This document shows, piece by piece, positions 37,127 to 47,109 of a stretch of 61,581 nt of DNA (the first letter of the stretch is position 1; every line of letters starts with the position of its first letter). Under the pieces are notes generated by a model that saw nothing but the letters and a program-made list of their open reading frames with translations, did not search any database and had not been told where the DNA came from. The DNA is taken from NCBI GenBank assembly GCA_001899285.1, contig MKWA01000002.1:106684-168264 (forward strand), in the 5' to 3' direction. Made by a program: the position numbers and the translations under genes. The stretch comes from Rhizobiales bacterium 64-17. GTDB taxonomy: Bacteria; Pseudomonadota; Alphaproteobacteria; Rhizobiales; Xanthobacteraceae.

Positions 37127-37921
37127 TCAATCGGCGATCAGCCGCCGGTAGAGATGCCAAGTGGCGTGGCCGAGGACCGGCACGACCACGGCAAGTCCGA
37201 CGAATAGCGGGATCGAGCCGACGAGCAGCAGCGCCGCGACGATCAGGCCCCAGAGTGCCATCGGTCCCGGATTGGTCATCACCGCCCGCGCCGAGGTTTC
37301 CAGCGCGGTGAGCACGCCGACGTCGCGGTCGAGCAGCAGAGGGAACGACACCACGCCAATCACCATAGCCACCACGGCGAAAGCAAAGCCGATCAGGTTG
37401 CCCCACAGGATCAGCGCATGGCCGTGGGAGGTGGTCAGCACCTCGTTGATGAATCCGGTCATGGAGTCCGGGGGGAGATAACCGAACAGGGTTTCGTAGA
37501 GCGTCTGCGCGCACAGGAGCCATGCGAAGAACAACACTGCGAGACCGGCGCTGATGGTCACGATCGCCGGGAACGAGGGCGAGCGCACCACGTCGAACAC
37601 ATGCGACAGATCGGGCGTCTCGCCGCGCTGACGCTGGCGGCTCAATTCATAGAGGCCGATGGCGGCAACTGGTCCGATCAGCGCGAAGCCGGCGGCGAGC
37701 GGGAACAGCACCGGGAACAGGTTGTAGCCGAAGGTGAGCCCGAACAGCAGCACACCGGCCAGCGGATAGATCAAGCCGAGAAAGTAAAGATGTGTTGGCA
37801 TCGCGCGGAAATCGTCGAAGCCGAGCCGCAATGCCTGCACGAGATCGGCGCTGGTGATGGTGTTGATGGTCGGATGCGTGACGCGCGCGTCCGCGCCGGT
37901 ATAGATGTGGATGTTGGTCAT
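37127..37921 (-). CDS. DUF2189 integral membrane protein
   Basis: A 264-residue membrane protein with about six helices, for example LYFLGLIYPLAGVLLFGLTF and TISAGLAVLFFAWLLCAQTL. The N-terminus INTITSADLVQALRLGFDDF and the HATWHLYRRLI C-terminus fit the DUF2189 family, which is of unknown function and may be related to cytochrome oxidase accessory proteins. Start ATG 37921; upstream codons to 38008 are not family-like. Confidence 0.83.
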   Translation of the reverse strand: MTNIHIYTGADARVTHPTINTITSADLVQALRLGFDDFRAMPTHLYFLGLIYPLAGVLLFGLTFGYNLFPVLFPLAAGFALIGPVAAIGLYELSRQRQRGETPDLSHVFDVVRSPSFPAIVTISAGLAVLFFAWLLCAQTLYETLFGYLPPDSMTGFINEVLTTSHGHALILWGNLIGFAFAVVAMVIGVVSFPLLLDRDVGVLTALETSARAVMTNPGPMALWGLIVAALLLVGSIPLFVGLAVVVPVLGHATWHLYRRLIAD

Positions 37922-38507
37922 GCGCGTCCTCCTTCGTATCGCGGGACATGTGCAGCGGATCGTGTGCCGCAGATCGTGTGTCGCGGAGGCGGGAGGCGCC
38001 CGATGCAACGGCGGCAGAAACCGACTCGGGCGCGGAATCCGTCGTTACTGGCTCAGGATAACACGCGAGACCCGCGCAGGTGCCACAATCGCGTGACCGA
38101 TTAGGTCAGCGGGCATGACGTTTTCGCGGATAGTTTTTCGGGCGTTTGTTTCAAAGGCATCTGTGTGTCTTGAGCGATCGTCAAACAACTCTGTTGTCTT
38201 CAGACATACGGGTTCGCCCCTGTTGTTTGCGGCGCGGGGGCGCCGGAGTTCTGTTTCGTCCCTCGCCGCATGACGAGGGGGGACGGAGCGCCGCGAAGCG
38301 CAACGTCGTAGTCACCGCTCACGCGTCACCGCGTGAACGGAGCGCATCTCTCCCGCCAGAGAGAGACACGCGCGCCTTGCGGCGCTCCATCATCGCGGCG
38401 TTTTCGCTCCCTGGGACCGTGCTTCCGGGGCGCGGACAGACCGGCGTTCGATCCCGAAAGGAAACCGAGGCCCGCCTTGTTCCCGCGGGCTTTGGCCCGC
38501 GTTCGTC
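37922..38507. other. Gene-poor, structure-rich region, part 1
   Basis: No convincing protein gene. Near 37953-37985 a motif of about 12 bases (GATCGTGTG plus CGC) occurs twice. From about 38220 the sequence is packed with short inverted repeats: CGCGGGC (38484-38490) with GCCCGCG (38495-38501), and ACGCGTCACCGCGT near 38325. On the minus strand a 24-codon frame starting ATGATGGAGCGCCGC ends at about 38321. The stretch reads as the downstream part of the minus-strand unit described at 38727-38753. Its dense hairpins suggest a structured RNA or a genomic repeat rather than coding DNA. Confidence 0.45.
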
Positions 38508-38693
38508 CTACCCCGTCCAGCCCTTGCGGGCGGCCCCACTTAGTTGGGGCGGACGGCAAACCCAGGGCGTCCCGGACATGCGGGTGCGAACCGCAGCGCG
38601 GGCGCCGCATCGTGCACGAACCTGATCTCCGGCCCGCGCCCCGGTGACGTGCCTTGCGGCACCACCGGCTGCTCCACCACCAAGACGCCTCAT
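38508..38693 (-). CDS. Possible 61-residue Arg/Gly/Ala-rich peptide
   Basis: A short frame that opens MRRLGGGAAGG and ends in ARKGWTG. It has unusually good start signals: GAGGGG at 38706-38701, seven bases before ATG 38693, and a near-consensus promoter 34-60 bases upstream. Composition is low-complexity and Arg-rich, as random GC-rich frames are, and no domain is seen. The DNA itself holds nested inverted repeats (GCCCCA with TGGGGC near 38533-38550), so the nucleotide sequence rather than the peptide may be what is conserved. Treated as tentative. Confidence 0.3.
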   Translation of the reverse strand: MRRLGGGAAGGAARHVTGARAGDQVRARCGARAAVRTRMSGTPWVCRPPQLSGAARKGWTG

Positions 38694-38726
38694 GATGACG
38701 CCCCTCGTGAGCAGGACAGCGATAGG

Positions 38727-38753
38727 ATTATAGGCATATAGGAAGAAAGTCAA
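38727..38753 (-). promoter_or_regulatory. Near-consensus minus-strand promoter
   Basis: Minus strand TTGACT (38753-38748) and TATAAT (38732-38727), spacer 15 bases; using CTTGAC (38754-38749), the usual alphaproteobacterial form, the spacer is 16. The start of transcription would be near 38720, 27 bases before the ATG of the small frame. Confidence 0.55.
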
Positions 38754-38785
38754 GAGGCCCAATGCGTGGCCGTGCGCTTTCTGAA

Positions 38786-38921
38786 CCTCTCCCCGCGCGC
38801 GGGGAGAGGTCGCTTGCCGAGCGGCGCGAGGCAAGCGGGTGAGGGGCAGCTTTTCGAGCTTTACCCCTCACCCGGCTCGCGTTGCACGCTCGCCACCCTC
38901 TCCCCGTAAACGGGGCGAGGG
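38786..38921. repeat. Composite intergenic palindrome, CTCTCCCCG family, copy 1
   Basis: It starts with a perfect 24-base palindrome at 38786-38809 (CCTCTCCCCGCG and its complement). Then GGGTGAGGGG (38837-38846) pairs with CCCCTCACCC (38864-38873). It ends with CCCTCTCCCCG (38896-38906) facing CGGGGCGAGGG (38911-38921), one mismatch. The last hairpin and the GTGAGGGG pair recur at 57234-57311. Confidence 0.75.
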
Positions 38922-38933
38922 TTTCACCGGCCG

Positions 38934-38976
38934 CCTCGTCCTTCGAGACGCGCCTGTGGCGCTCCTCAGGATGAGG
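38934..38976. repeat. Partial copy of the CCTTCGAGACGC / CTCAGGATGAGG repeat
   Basis: It contains TCCTTCGAGACGCG and CTCAGGATGAGG in the same order as the longer element at 40389-40522, separated by a shorter spacer. This is a dispersed, probably non-coding repeat. Confidence 0.6.
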
Positions 38977-39194
38977 CGGATTGAGAGCGCTGTTTATCGC
39001 TTCTCTCTGCCGTCATGCCCGCATTCATTGCGGACATCCGCGTTCTGTTTCTTCGCAGTTGGCTACAAACCCGTGCGGCCCAAGCGTTGCAACCTCTCCT
39101 TGTAGCGGTTCCAGATTCGGAACTTCGCGATCCCGACTTTAGACTCATCCGGCCGGCGCGATTCGCCGGAGCAAATCGCTGGGGACTGACTTCG

Positions 39195-39899
39195 ATGAAA
39201 AAACCGATCGCGGAGTTCATAGGAACGTTCGCTCTTGTTTTCTTTGGCTGCGGCGCGGCGGTGATCGCCGGCATGGGCACGGGGCCGACGGCCATCGACG
39301 TGCTCGGCATTGCCTTTGCCTTCGGTCTCGCCATCGTCGCGATGGCCTATGGCATCGGGCCGATCTCCGGCTGCCATGTGAACCCGGCGGTGAGCCTCGG
39401 CGTGCTGGTGGCGGGGCGCATGAGCGTCGGCGATTTCATCGCCTATGTGATCGCGCAGGTGCTCGGCGCCATCGCCGGCGCGGCGGTGCTGTATCTGATC
39501 CTCTCCGGGAAGGCTGCCGGATGGAACGGCGGGCTCGGCCAGAACGGCTGGGGCGCCGGCTATCTTGGCGAATACAGCATGACCTCCGCCTTCGTGTTCG
39601 AGGTGGTCGGCACGTTCCTGTTCCTCGTCTGCATCCTCGGCGTCACGCACGGCCGCGCGCCGGTGCAGTTCGCCGGTCTCGCGATCGGCTTCACGCTGGT
39701 GGTGATCCATCTCGTCGGCATCAACATCACCGGCACCTCGGTCAATCCGGCGCGCTCGCTCGGCCCGGCGCTGATCGGCGCGGCGGCAAACGCCAAGGCA
39801 CTCGGACAGGTGTGGCTGTTCATCGTCGCGCCGGCGATCGGCGCGGTGATCGCCGGCCTCCTGTTCCGCGAGGGCTGCGTGCTGTCGCCGGACGAATGA
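39195..39899 (+). CDS. aqpZ: Aquaporin Z (MIP family channel)
   Basis: The 234-residue channel has six membrane helices and both NPA boxes: SGCHVNPAVSLGVLVAGRMS and NITGTSVNPARSLGPALIGA. A Thr/Ser-free first helix (MKKPIAEFIGTFALVFFGCG) and the ITGTSVNPARS loop fit water-selective AqpZ rather than GlpF glyceroporins (no Asp after the second NPAR). Start ATG 39195; upstream in-frame codons are not family-like. Confidence 0.93.
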   Translation: MKKPIAEFIGTFALVFFGCGAAVIAGMGTGPTAIDVLGIAFAFGLAIVAMAYGIGPISGCHVNPAVSLGVLVAGRMSVGDFIAYVIAQVLGAIAGAAVLYLILSGKAAGWNGGLGQNGWGAGYLGEYSMTSAFVFEVVGTFLFLVCILGVTHGRAPVQFAGLAIGFTLVVIHLVGINITGTSVNPARSLGPALIGAAANAKALGQVWLFIVAPAIGAVIAGLLFREGCVLSPDE

Positions 39900-40002
39900 C
39901 GACGATTGCCATGCCGCTCTCCGATAGCGGGGAGCGGCATGACGAGACGGCAAGGAGACCGCGGCGCAATTCCGTGACGCGGATTTTGAAGGAGAACCTG
40001 TC

Positions 40003-40296
40003 ATGTCGGGTATGCTCGTCAATCTCATCATCCAGCTCGTGGCCGGCGCGATCGGCGGCAATGCCGTCGGCGCGGCGGCGAAGGACATGAGCCTCGGCTC
40101 GCTCGGCAACACCATTGCCGGCGCGATCGGCGGCGGTGTCGGCGGCCAGATCCTCACCGCGCTCATTCCGATGCTCAGTGGCGCGGCGGCGGGCGGCGTC
40201 GATCTCGGCGCGCTGGCCGGGCAGGCGGTCGGCGGCGGCGTGGCCGGCGCGATCCTCACAGCTATCATCGGCGCGGTGAAGAACAAGACGGCCTGA
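40003..40296 (+). CDS. Small Gly/Ala-rich hydrophobic protein (glycine-zipper-like)
   Basis: A 97-residue protein with many GxxxG and AxxxG steps (LVAGAIGGNAVGAAAKDMSL, TIAGAIGGGVGGQILTALIP, AGQAVGGGVAGAILTAIIGA) and only a short basic C-terminus (KNKTA). It looks membrane-active or membrane-embedded. No named family is recognised; similar Gly-zipper proteins occur in Bradyrhizobium. GGAG at 39991 supports the start. A strong terminator follows, so it is probably the last gene of the aqpZ unit or a single-gene unit. Confidence 0.65.
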   Translation: MSGMLVNLIIQLVAGAIGGNAVGAAAKDMSLGSLGNTIAGAIGGGVGGQILTALIPMLSGAAAGGVDLGALAGQAVGGGVAGAILTAIIGAVKNKTA

Positions 40297-40321
40297 CGCC
40301 GGATCACTCAACCGGAAGAAA

Positions 40322-40357
40322 AGCCCGGCGTGGGGTAGGCCCCGCGCCGGGTTTTTT
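40322..40357 (+). terminator. Intrinsic terminator after the Gly-rich small gene
   Basis: The stem CCCGGCGTGGGG (40324-40335) pairs with CCCCGCGCCGGG (40340-40351) with one G-T wobble, loop TAGG, followed by TTTTTT (40352-40357). Confidence 0.88.
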
Positions 40358-40388
40358 ATGGAGCGATTGAAGTAGTTGTTTGAAACGC

Positions 40389-40522
40389 CTTGAAAACCTC
40401 ACCTTGAGGAGCGGGGGAAGCCCGCGTCTCGAAGGGCGAGGTTTTCTGTTTGTTTTGACCTCATCCTTCGAGACGCGAGCGAGGGCAACAAGACGTTGCC
40501 CCCGCTCGCCCTCAGGATGAGG
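40389..40522. repeat. Compound palindromic repeat (CCTTCGAGACGC / CTCAGGATGAGG family)
   Basis: GCGTCTCGAAGG (40424-40435) is inverted as CCTTCGAGACGC (40465-40476). GAGCGAGGGCAAC (40477-40489) faces GTTGCCCCCGCTC (40495-40507) with one mismatch. CCTCATCC (40459-40466) pairs with GGATGAGG (40515-40522). Two facing half-elements are likely. It sits just upstream of the stop of GNAT copy 2. Confidence 0.72.
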
Positions 40523-40538
40523 ATATCTCAACCAACTT

Positions 40539-40823
40539 TCAAGCGACCAGATCGGCGTAGTCCGGATGCTGCGCGATGACGTGGCGCACGAACGAGCACA
40601 GCGGCCGGATTTTTTCGCCGCGGGCGCGGATGTCGTCGAGCATGCCAAGGACGAGCGTCGTACCGACGCCGCCCTCGCGCAAGGCGCACGGCACCTCGGT
40701 GTGCGTCACGGTGACGACGCCGGGCGCGGGGATGAAATTGGCGAAGGCGGTGACGCCGTCCTGCTCCAGCTCGAAGCGGGCGCGGCTGTCGTTGCGGATC
40801 ACGGGCGTTCTGGACGATGGCAT
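40539..40823 (-). CDS. Small GNAT N-acetyltransferase-like protein (COG2388 type), copy 2
   Basis: A 94-residue minimal GNAT related to the one at 36774-37049: FELEQDGVTAFANFIPAPGV, VTVTHTEVPCALREGGVGTT and FVRHVIAQHPDYADLVA. The acetyl-CoA loop reads EGGVGTT instead of RGIGSR, so cofactor binding may differ. The start ATG 40823 is near the divergent GST start. Function unknown. Confidence 0.83.
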   Translation of the reverse strand: MPSSRTPVIRNDSRARFELEQDGVTAFANFIPAPGVVTVTHTEVPCALREGGVGTTLVLGMLDDIRARGEKIRPLCSFVRHVIAQHPDYADLVA

Positions 40824-40955
40824 CCGCGCAAGATGGGGATGCGCCGCGCGGGCGTCAATCGCGGCGCGGGTGTCATCTGCGGCATCCTGCCTTCAGGCTG
40901 CCGCGAAAGCGGCTATAACGGGCGCGACCGATATGTCATCCGACAGGAGAGCCTC

Positions 40956-41573
40956 ATGGCCGCGATCACGCTCTATCACGCCGTTCCCTCGCGCAGCATG
41001 GTGGCGCGCTGGATGCTGGAGGAGGTGGGCGAGCCTTACGACGTGCATCTGCTCGACCTGAAAGCGGGGACGCAGAACGCGGCGGACTATCGCGCCGTCA
41101 ACCCGCAGGGGAAGGTGCCGGCGATCCGCTACAAGGGCGTCGTGACCACGGAAGTGGCGGCGATCTGCTGCTTCCTCGCCGACGAGTTTCCCAGGGCGAA
41201 GCTTGCGGTGCCGGTCGGCGATCCGCAGCGCGGGCCGTATCTGCAATGGCTGTTCTTCAACCCGAGCGCCATCGAGCCGGCGATGATGGACACCAAATTC
41301 CCGCGCAACCCCGCGCCGCCGCCGACCGCCATCGGCTATCGCGACCTCGGCGCGCTGCTCGACGTGATCGAGGGCGGGCTGAACGGCAAGACTTACCTGA
41401 TGGGCGATCAGTTCACCGCCGCCGATGTGGTGACCGGCGCGGGGCTGCGCTGGGGGATGCTGTTCGGCATGATCCCGCCGCGCCCGGCACTCGCGGCTTA
41501 TGTGAAGCGGCTGGAAGCGCGCCCGGCGATGCAGCGGGCGAACGCGGCGGATGAAAAACTGATGAAGGGGTGA
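40956..41573 (+). CDS. Glutathione S-transferase
   Basis: A 205-residue GST: thioredoxin-fold N-terminus (ITLYHAVPSRSMVARWMLEE, with catalytic Ser in PSRSMV) and the glutathione-binding Pro in NPQGKVPAIRYKG, then the helical C-domain (GDQFTAADVVTGAGLRWGML). ATG 40956 has AGGAGA about 6 bases upstream, fixing the start. Substrate unknown. Confidence 0.9.
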   Translation: MAAITLYHAVPSRSMVARWMLEEVGEPYDVHLLDLKAGTQNAADYRAVNPQGKVPAIRYKGVVTTEVAAICCFLADEFPRAKLAVPVGDPQRGPYLQWLFFNPSAIEPAMMDTKFPRNPAPPPTAIGYRDLGALLDVIEGGLNGKTYLMGDQFTAADVVTGAGLRWGMLFGMIPPRPALAAYVKRLEARPAMQRANAADEKLMKG

Positions 41574-41655
41574 GGGTGAATTGGTAGCGGGAGGTGACTT
41601 GAGCCACCGGCCAAGTTTCTATCATCCGCAAACAGTCGAGTGTGAATTGGCCCTC

Positions 41656-41745
41656 TCTCCTCGTCATGGCCGGGCTTGACCCGGCCATCCACGTCTTTGT
41701 TGCCGCAAAGCAAGACGTGGATGCCCGCGACAAGCGCGGGCATGA
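41656..41745. repeat. GTCATGGCCGGG palindromic repeat
   Basis: TGGCCGGG and CCCGGCCA flank CTTGA near 41666-41686. ATCCACGTCTT (41687-41697) is inverted as AAGACGTGGAT (41712-41722). ATGCCCGCG (41721-41729) pairs with CGCGGGCAT (41735-41743). The whole 90 bases can fold into one branched hairpin. The type is widespread in Rhizobiales intergenic DNA. Confidence 0.72.
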
Positions 41746-41796
41746 CGGCGTGTGTTGCTGCGGATTGCCGTATTGGTCCGAGCCAGACTCTGATCT

Positions 41797-42234
41797 TCAC
41801 CCCGGCGGCGGGTACTCCGGATATTGCGGCAGGTCATCGTCGATCTCAAACCACGGCGCCTTGCTGGCGACGAAGCAGTGCAGCGCCGGTTTCACCGGCG
41901 GATCGTCGAGCAGCGCGAGCGCGATGCCGTATTGCGGCGGCCCGTCCGGGAAAGTGGTGGGCGCGGTCCAGTTCGGCCCGGCACGGTTGAGGATCGGCGA
42001 ACCGCAGCGGCTGCAAAAGCCGCGCTGATAGCCGCGCTCGCTTTCGTAAAACGTCACGAAGTCTTCGCCGCTGAGCCAGCGGAAATCCGGCGCCGCAACG
42101 CGCACGCGGCTGCGAAACGCCGCGCCATGCTGCCGGCGGCATTGCGAGCAATGACAGTTGAGCGGGCTCTGCAACGGCCCGGTGATCTCGAAGGTGACAC
42201 CGCCGCACAGGCAGCGTCCGCGGGTGGCGGGCAT
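41797..42234 (-). CDS. GFA-family (glutathione-dependent formaldehyde-activating fold) protein
   Basis: A 145-residue zinc protein of the GFA (CENP-V) family. The Cys clusters are visible: RGRCLCGGVTFEITGP, NCHCSQCRRQHGAAF and GFCSRCGSPILN. Family members bind zinc and sometimes react glutathione with formaldehyde, but most have unknown substrates. It lies alone, convergent with the GST, with the GTCATGGCC repeat between them. Confidence 0.87.
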   Translation of the reverse strand: MPATRGRCLCGGVTFEITGPLQSPLNCHCSQCRRQHGAAFRSRVRVAAPDFRWLSGEDFVTFYESERGYQRGFCSRCGSPILNRAGPNWTAPTTFPDGPPQYGIALALLDDPPVKPALHCFVASKAPWFEIDDDLPQYPEYPPPG

Positions 42235-42281
42235 TGGACGTCCGTTGGTTGAAGTGTCTGTTCACATGTTGATAGACGCAT

Positions 42282-43121
42282 CTAAATCGAAAACAGAGAC
42301 GTCGTATCAATTGATACAGATTCTATTGTTTCGACCTTTACACCTATTTTTAAATCTTTGAGCAGTTCGCAAAGGGCATCACCGTCAACAAGATCAATTG
42401 CAGGTGCTCCGTCACGCGTTGCTTCCCGCCTAGCCTCGGTAGTGAAATTTCCAGTAGTTATAATGAGGCCTTTGTCTGCGCGCCCTACCATCGCGCCACG
42501 AAAATCTCGAACAATTGACGAACCAACAGACCCTCGATAGCGCTTTGATTGAAAGAGCACGTGGAAGGATAGAAGATTTAATCGTAGAACCCCCGTGCCA
42601 TCGATTCCGCCGTCTCCTGTTTTCCCTGTTACTTCAACCTTAACGAAGCCAGACTCTCGTAGCACTCGCTGGCAGAGACGTTCAAATGCGTCAGGAGCCA
42701 ATGAGAGAAGAGTTTCAAGTAAATGTTCTTTCCAAGTCAGAGCGGATTCGGCGCTAGAATCTCCGTCTATTTGTTCGTCGGGAGATTCGGATTGTCCAAC
42801 TTTAGCTTGTTGGCGTACCTGACTCTTAATTTCCTTGATCTGTGCATCCGACATTTGGAATCCGGATGGTGTTAGTCGCCAAACCCCTTTTTCGGAATTG
42901 TCGAGTGCTCCACCCTTCTTTAAGTAGGTGCGCGCCCAAGCCAGTCGATAGCTAAATTCGGTGCGTGGTCCGTCTCCATGAAGCTGTGATCGCTGTGCGT
43001 CAGTTAGAGCTGTTTTAGCAGCAACGGCCTCTTCCATTTCGTCAATTGTTGCAGATCCGCCGCTGGCCCGCAGAGAATGGATGATAGGGATAAAAAACGT
43101 ATCAAAAGATGGAAATGGCAT
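42282..43121 (-). CDS. Mrr-type restriction endonuclease
   Basis: A 279-residue protein with an N-terminal Mrr_N winged helix (about 1-95, PSFDTFFIPIIHSLRASGGS and YRLAWARTYLKKGGALDNSE) and a C-terminal Mrr catalytic domain (about 165-265). The PD-(D/E)xK core is GFVKVEVTGKTGDGGIDGTG (Asp) then VLFQSKRYRGSVG (Gln-x-Lys). Mrr-like enzymes cut modified DNA, and no methyltransferase is adjacent. The gene is clearly richer in A/T than its neighbours and starts 31 bases after the uvrA stop. Start ATG 43121 has GGGGGAG upstream. Confidence 0.87.
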   Translation of the reverse strand: MPFPSFDTFFIPIIHSLRASGGSATIDEMEEAVAAKTALTDAQRSQLHGDGPRTEFSYRLAWARTYLKKGGALDNSEKGVWRLTPSGFQMSDAQIKEIKSQVRQQAKVGQSESPDEQIDGDSSAESALTWKEHLLETLLSLAPDAFERLCQRVLRESGFVKVEVTGKTGDGGIDGTGVLRLNLLSFHVLFQSKRYRGSVGSSIVRDFRGAMVGRADKGLIITTGNFTTEARREATRDGAPAIDLVDGDALCELLKDLKIGVKVETIESVSIDTTSLFSI

Positions 43122-43152
43122 TATTCTCCCCCGCGCTATTACTTTTCTTGTT

Positions 43153-46125
<2,973 letters not shown>

Positions 46126-46239
46126 GTGCCGGTCGTTCGTCGGTCCAGTGCGGGGCGCCGCGTCGCATGCGCCAGATGTCGGAGAGGAGCGCGCAGGGCG
46201 CTCCGAACGGGCCGGCCGGAAGACAGCCGCCAGAAACCG

Positions 46240-46254
46240 GAACGTAGGGTGAAC
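46240..46254 (-). promoter_or_regulatory. LexA (SOS) box of uvrA
   Basis: Minus strand GTTCACCCTACGTTC matches the alphaproteobacterial LexA operator GTTC-N7-GTTC exactly. It is 115 bases upstream of the uvrA ATG. uvrA is a standard SOS gene in this class. Confidence 0.8.
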
Positions 46255-46386
46255 TTGCGCCGTCCGCCAGTGGCGGAACGTGCAATTCCGGTGGACAGCA
46301 GACGCAGGGCGGGGGCGCTTTGGTCTTGAGCGGCGCGTCCCGCGAAAACCGGCGTCGGTTTTTAGAGGTCAGGCTCCCAAAAGAAA

Positions 46387-46410
46387 AAGGGCCGGCGTGA
46401 GCCGGCCCTT
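46387..46410 (-). terminator. Intrinsic terminator after OMP 1
   Basis: AAGGGCCGGC (46387-46396) and GCCGGCCCTT (46401-46410) form a perfect 10-base stem with loop GTGA. On the minus strand it is followed by TTTCTTTT. Confidence 0.85.
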
Positions 46411-46434
46411 TCCAGATCAGCGCCTGAGCGCGGA

Positions 46435-47109
46435 TCAGAAGCGGTAGTTGACCTTGGCGCGGAGCACGTTGTTGCGGACGCGGCCGCTGAACGTGGTGCC
46501 GCCGAGGGTCACGTTGGTGTTGCCGCTGTCGAGATAGAGGTACTCGAGGCCAGCGGTCCACGGACCGGCGAAGGCGTATTCGAGGCCGCCACCGAGGGCG
46601 TAGCCACCCTTGGTGGTGCTGTCCGACGCGGCGCCGAACACGGCGCTGTTCACGTCCACGCCGACGTTCTGGTAGGCGTAGCCACCGGTCACGTAGACGA
46701 GGGCGCGATCCCAGGCGTAGCCGAGGCGGCCACGGATGGTGCCGAAGTAGCGGATGCGGTCGGTAACGGTGGTGGCGCCGAGGACCGGCAGCACGCCCGA
46801 AGCCGATTCACGCTGGCCCGAACCCTGGAAGTCGGCTTCGAGGCCGAACACAACCTGGTTGACCTGCCAGTTGTAGCCGATCTGGCCACCGCCAGCGAAA
46901 CCCTTCGGGTCCGAGGTCAGACCGTTGGTGCTGTCGTTCAGGCGACCCCAAGCGTAGCCCGCGTTGAGACCGACATAGAAGCCGGTCCAGTTGTAGTAAG
47001 GAACCGCCATCGGCGCAGCCTTGACCGGCATGCGAGCCGGCATGTCAGCGGCCAGAGCCGAACCAGCAAACAGCGACACCATGGCCGCCGCGAGAATTGT
47101 ACGTGTCAT
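46435..47109 (-). CDS. Omp25/Omp31-like outer-membrane beta-barrel protein 1
   Basis: A 224-residue porin-family protein with a signal peptide (residues 1-20, ILAAAMVSLFAGSALA then ADMPARM) and an eight-stranded barrel: NWTGFYVGLNAGYAWGRLND, IGYNWQVNQVVFGLEADFQG, RLGYAWDRALVYVTGGYAYQ and the final NVLRAKVNYRF with C-terminal Phe. Omp25/31-type barrels are major surface proteins in Rhizobiales. It has a close tandem paralogue at 47431-48111. Own terminator downstream. Confidence 0.93.
   Translation of the reverse strand: MTRTILAAAMVSLFAGSALAADMPARMPVKAAPMAVPYYNWTGFYVGLNAGYAWGRLNDSTNGLTSDPKGFAGGGQIGYNWQVNQVVFGLEADFQGSGQRESASGVLPVLGATTVTDRIRYFGTIRGRLGYAWDRALVYVTGGYAYQNVGVDVNSAVFGAASDSTTKGGYALGGGLEYAFAGPWTAGLEYLYLDSGNTNVTLGGTTFSGRVRNNVLRAKVNYRF

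Larger units (their letters stand above)
38694..39194. other. Gene-poor region, part 2, before aqpZ
   Basis: Holds the minus-strand promoter candidate (38727-38753), a palindromic repeat pair (38786-38921) and a half-element of another repeat family (38934-38976). From 38990 to 39194 nothing but the aqpZ leader is seen; an open frame runs into aqpZ from 39015 but has no family similarity before residue 61. Confidence 0.5.
46126..46434. other. Intergenic region between OMP 1 and uvrA
   Basis: 309 bases holding the uvrA promoter region with a LexA box (46240-46254) and the terminator of OMP 1 (46387-46410). A minus-strand frame (46085-46561) crosses it but overlaps both genes and is not family-like. 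No other gene is seen. Confidence 0.6.

Noticed and set aside
38326-38647. Other open frames of 60-110 codons on both strands in the gene-poor region
   Set aside because: Several overlap on both strands in all frames, as expected for GC-rich non-coding DNA; only the minus frame at 38693 has a promoter and a ribosome site.
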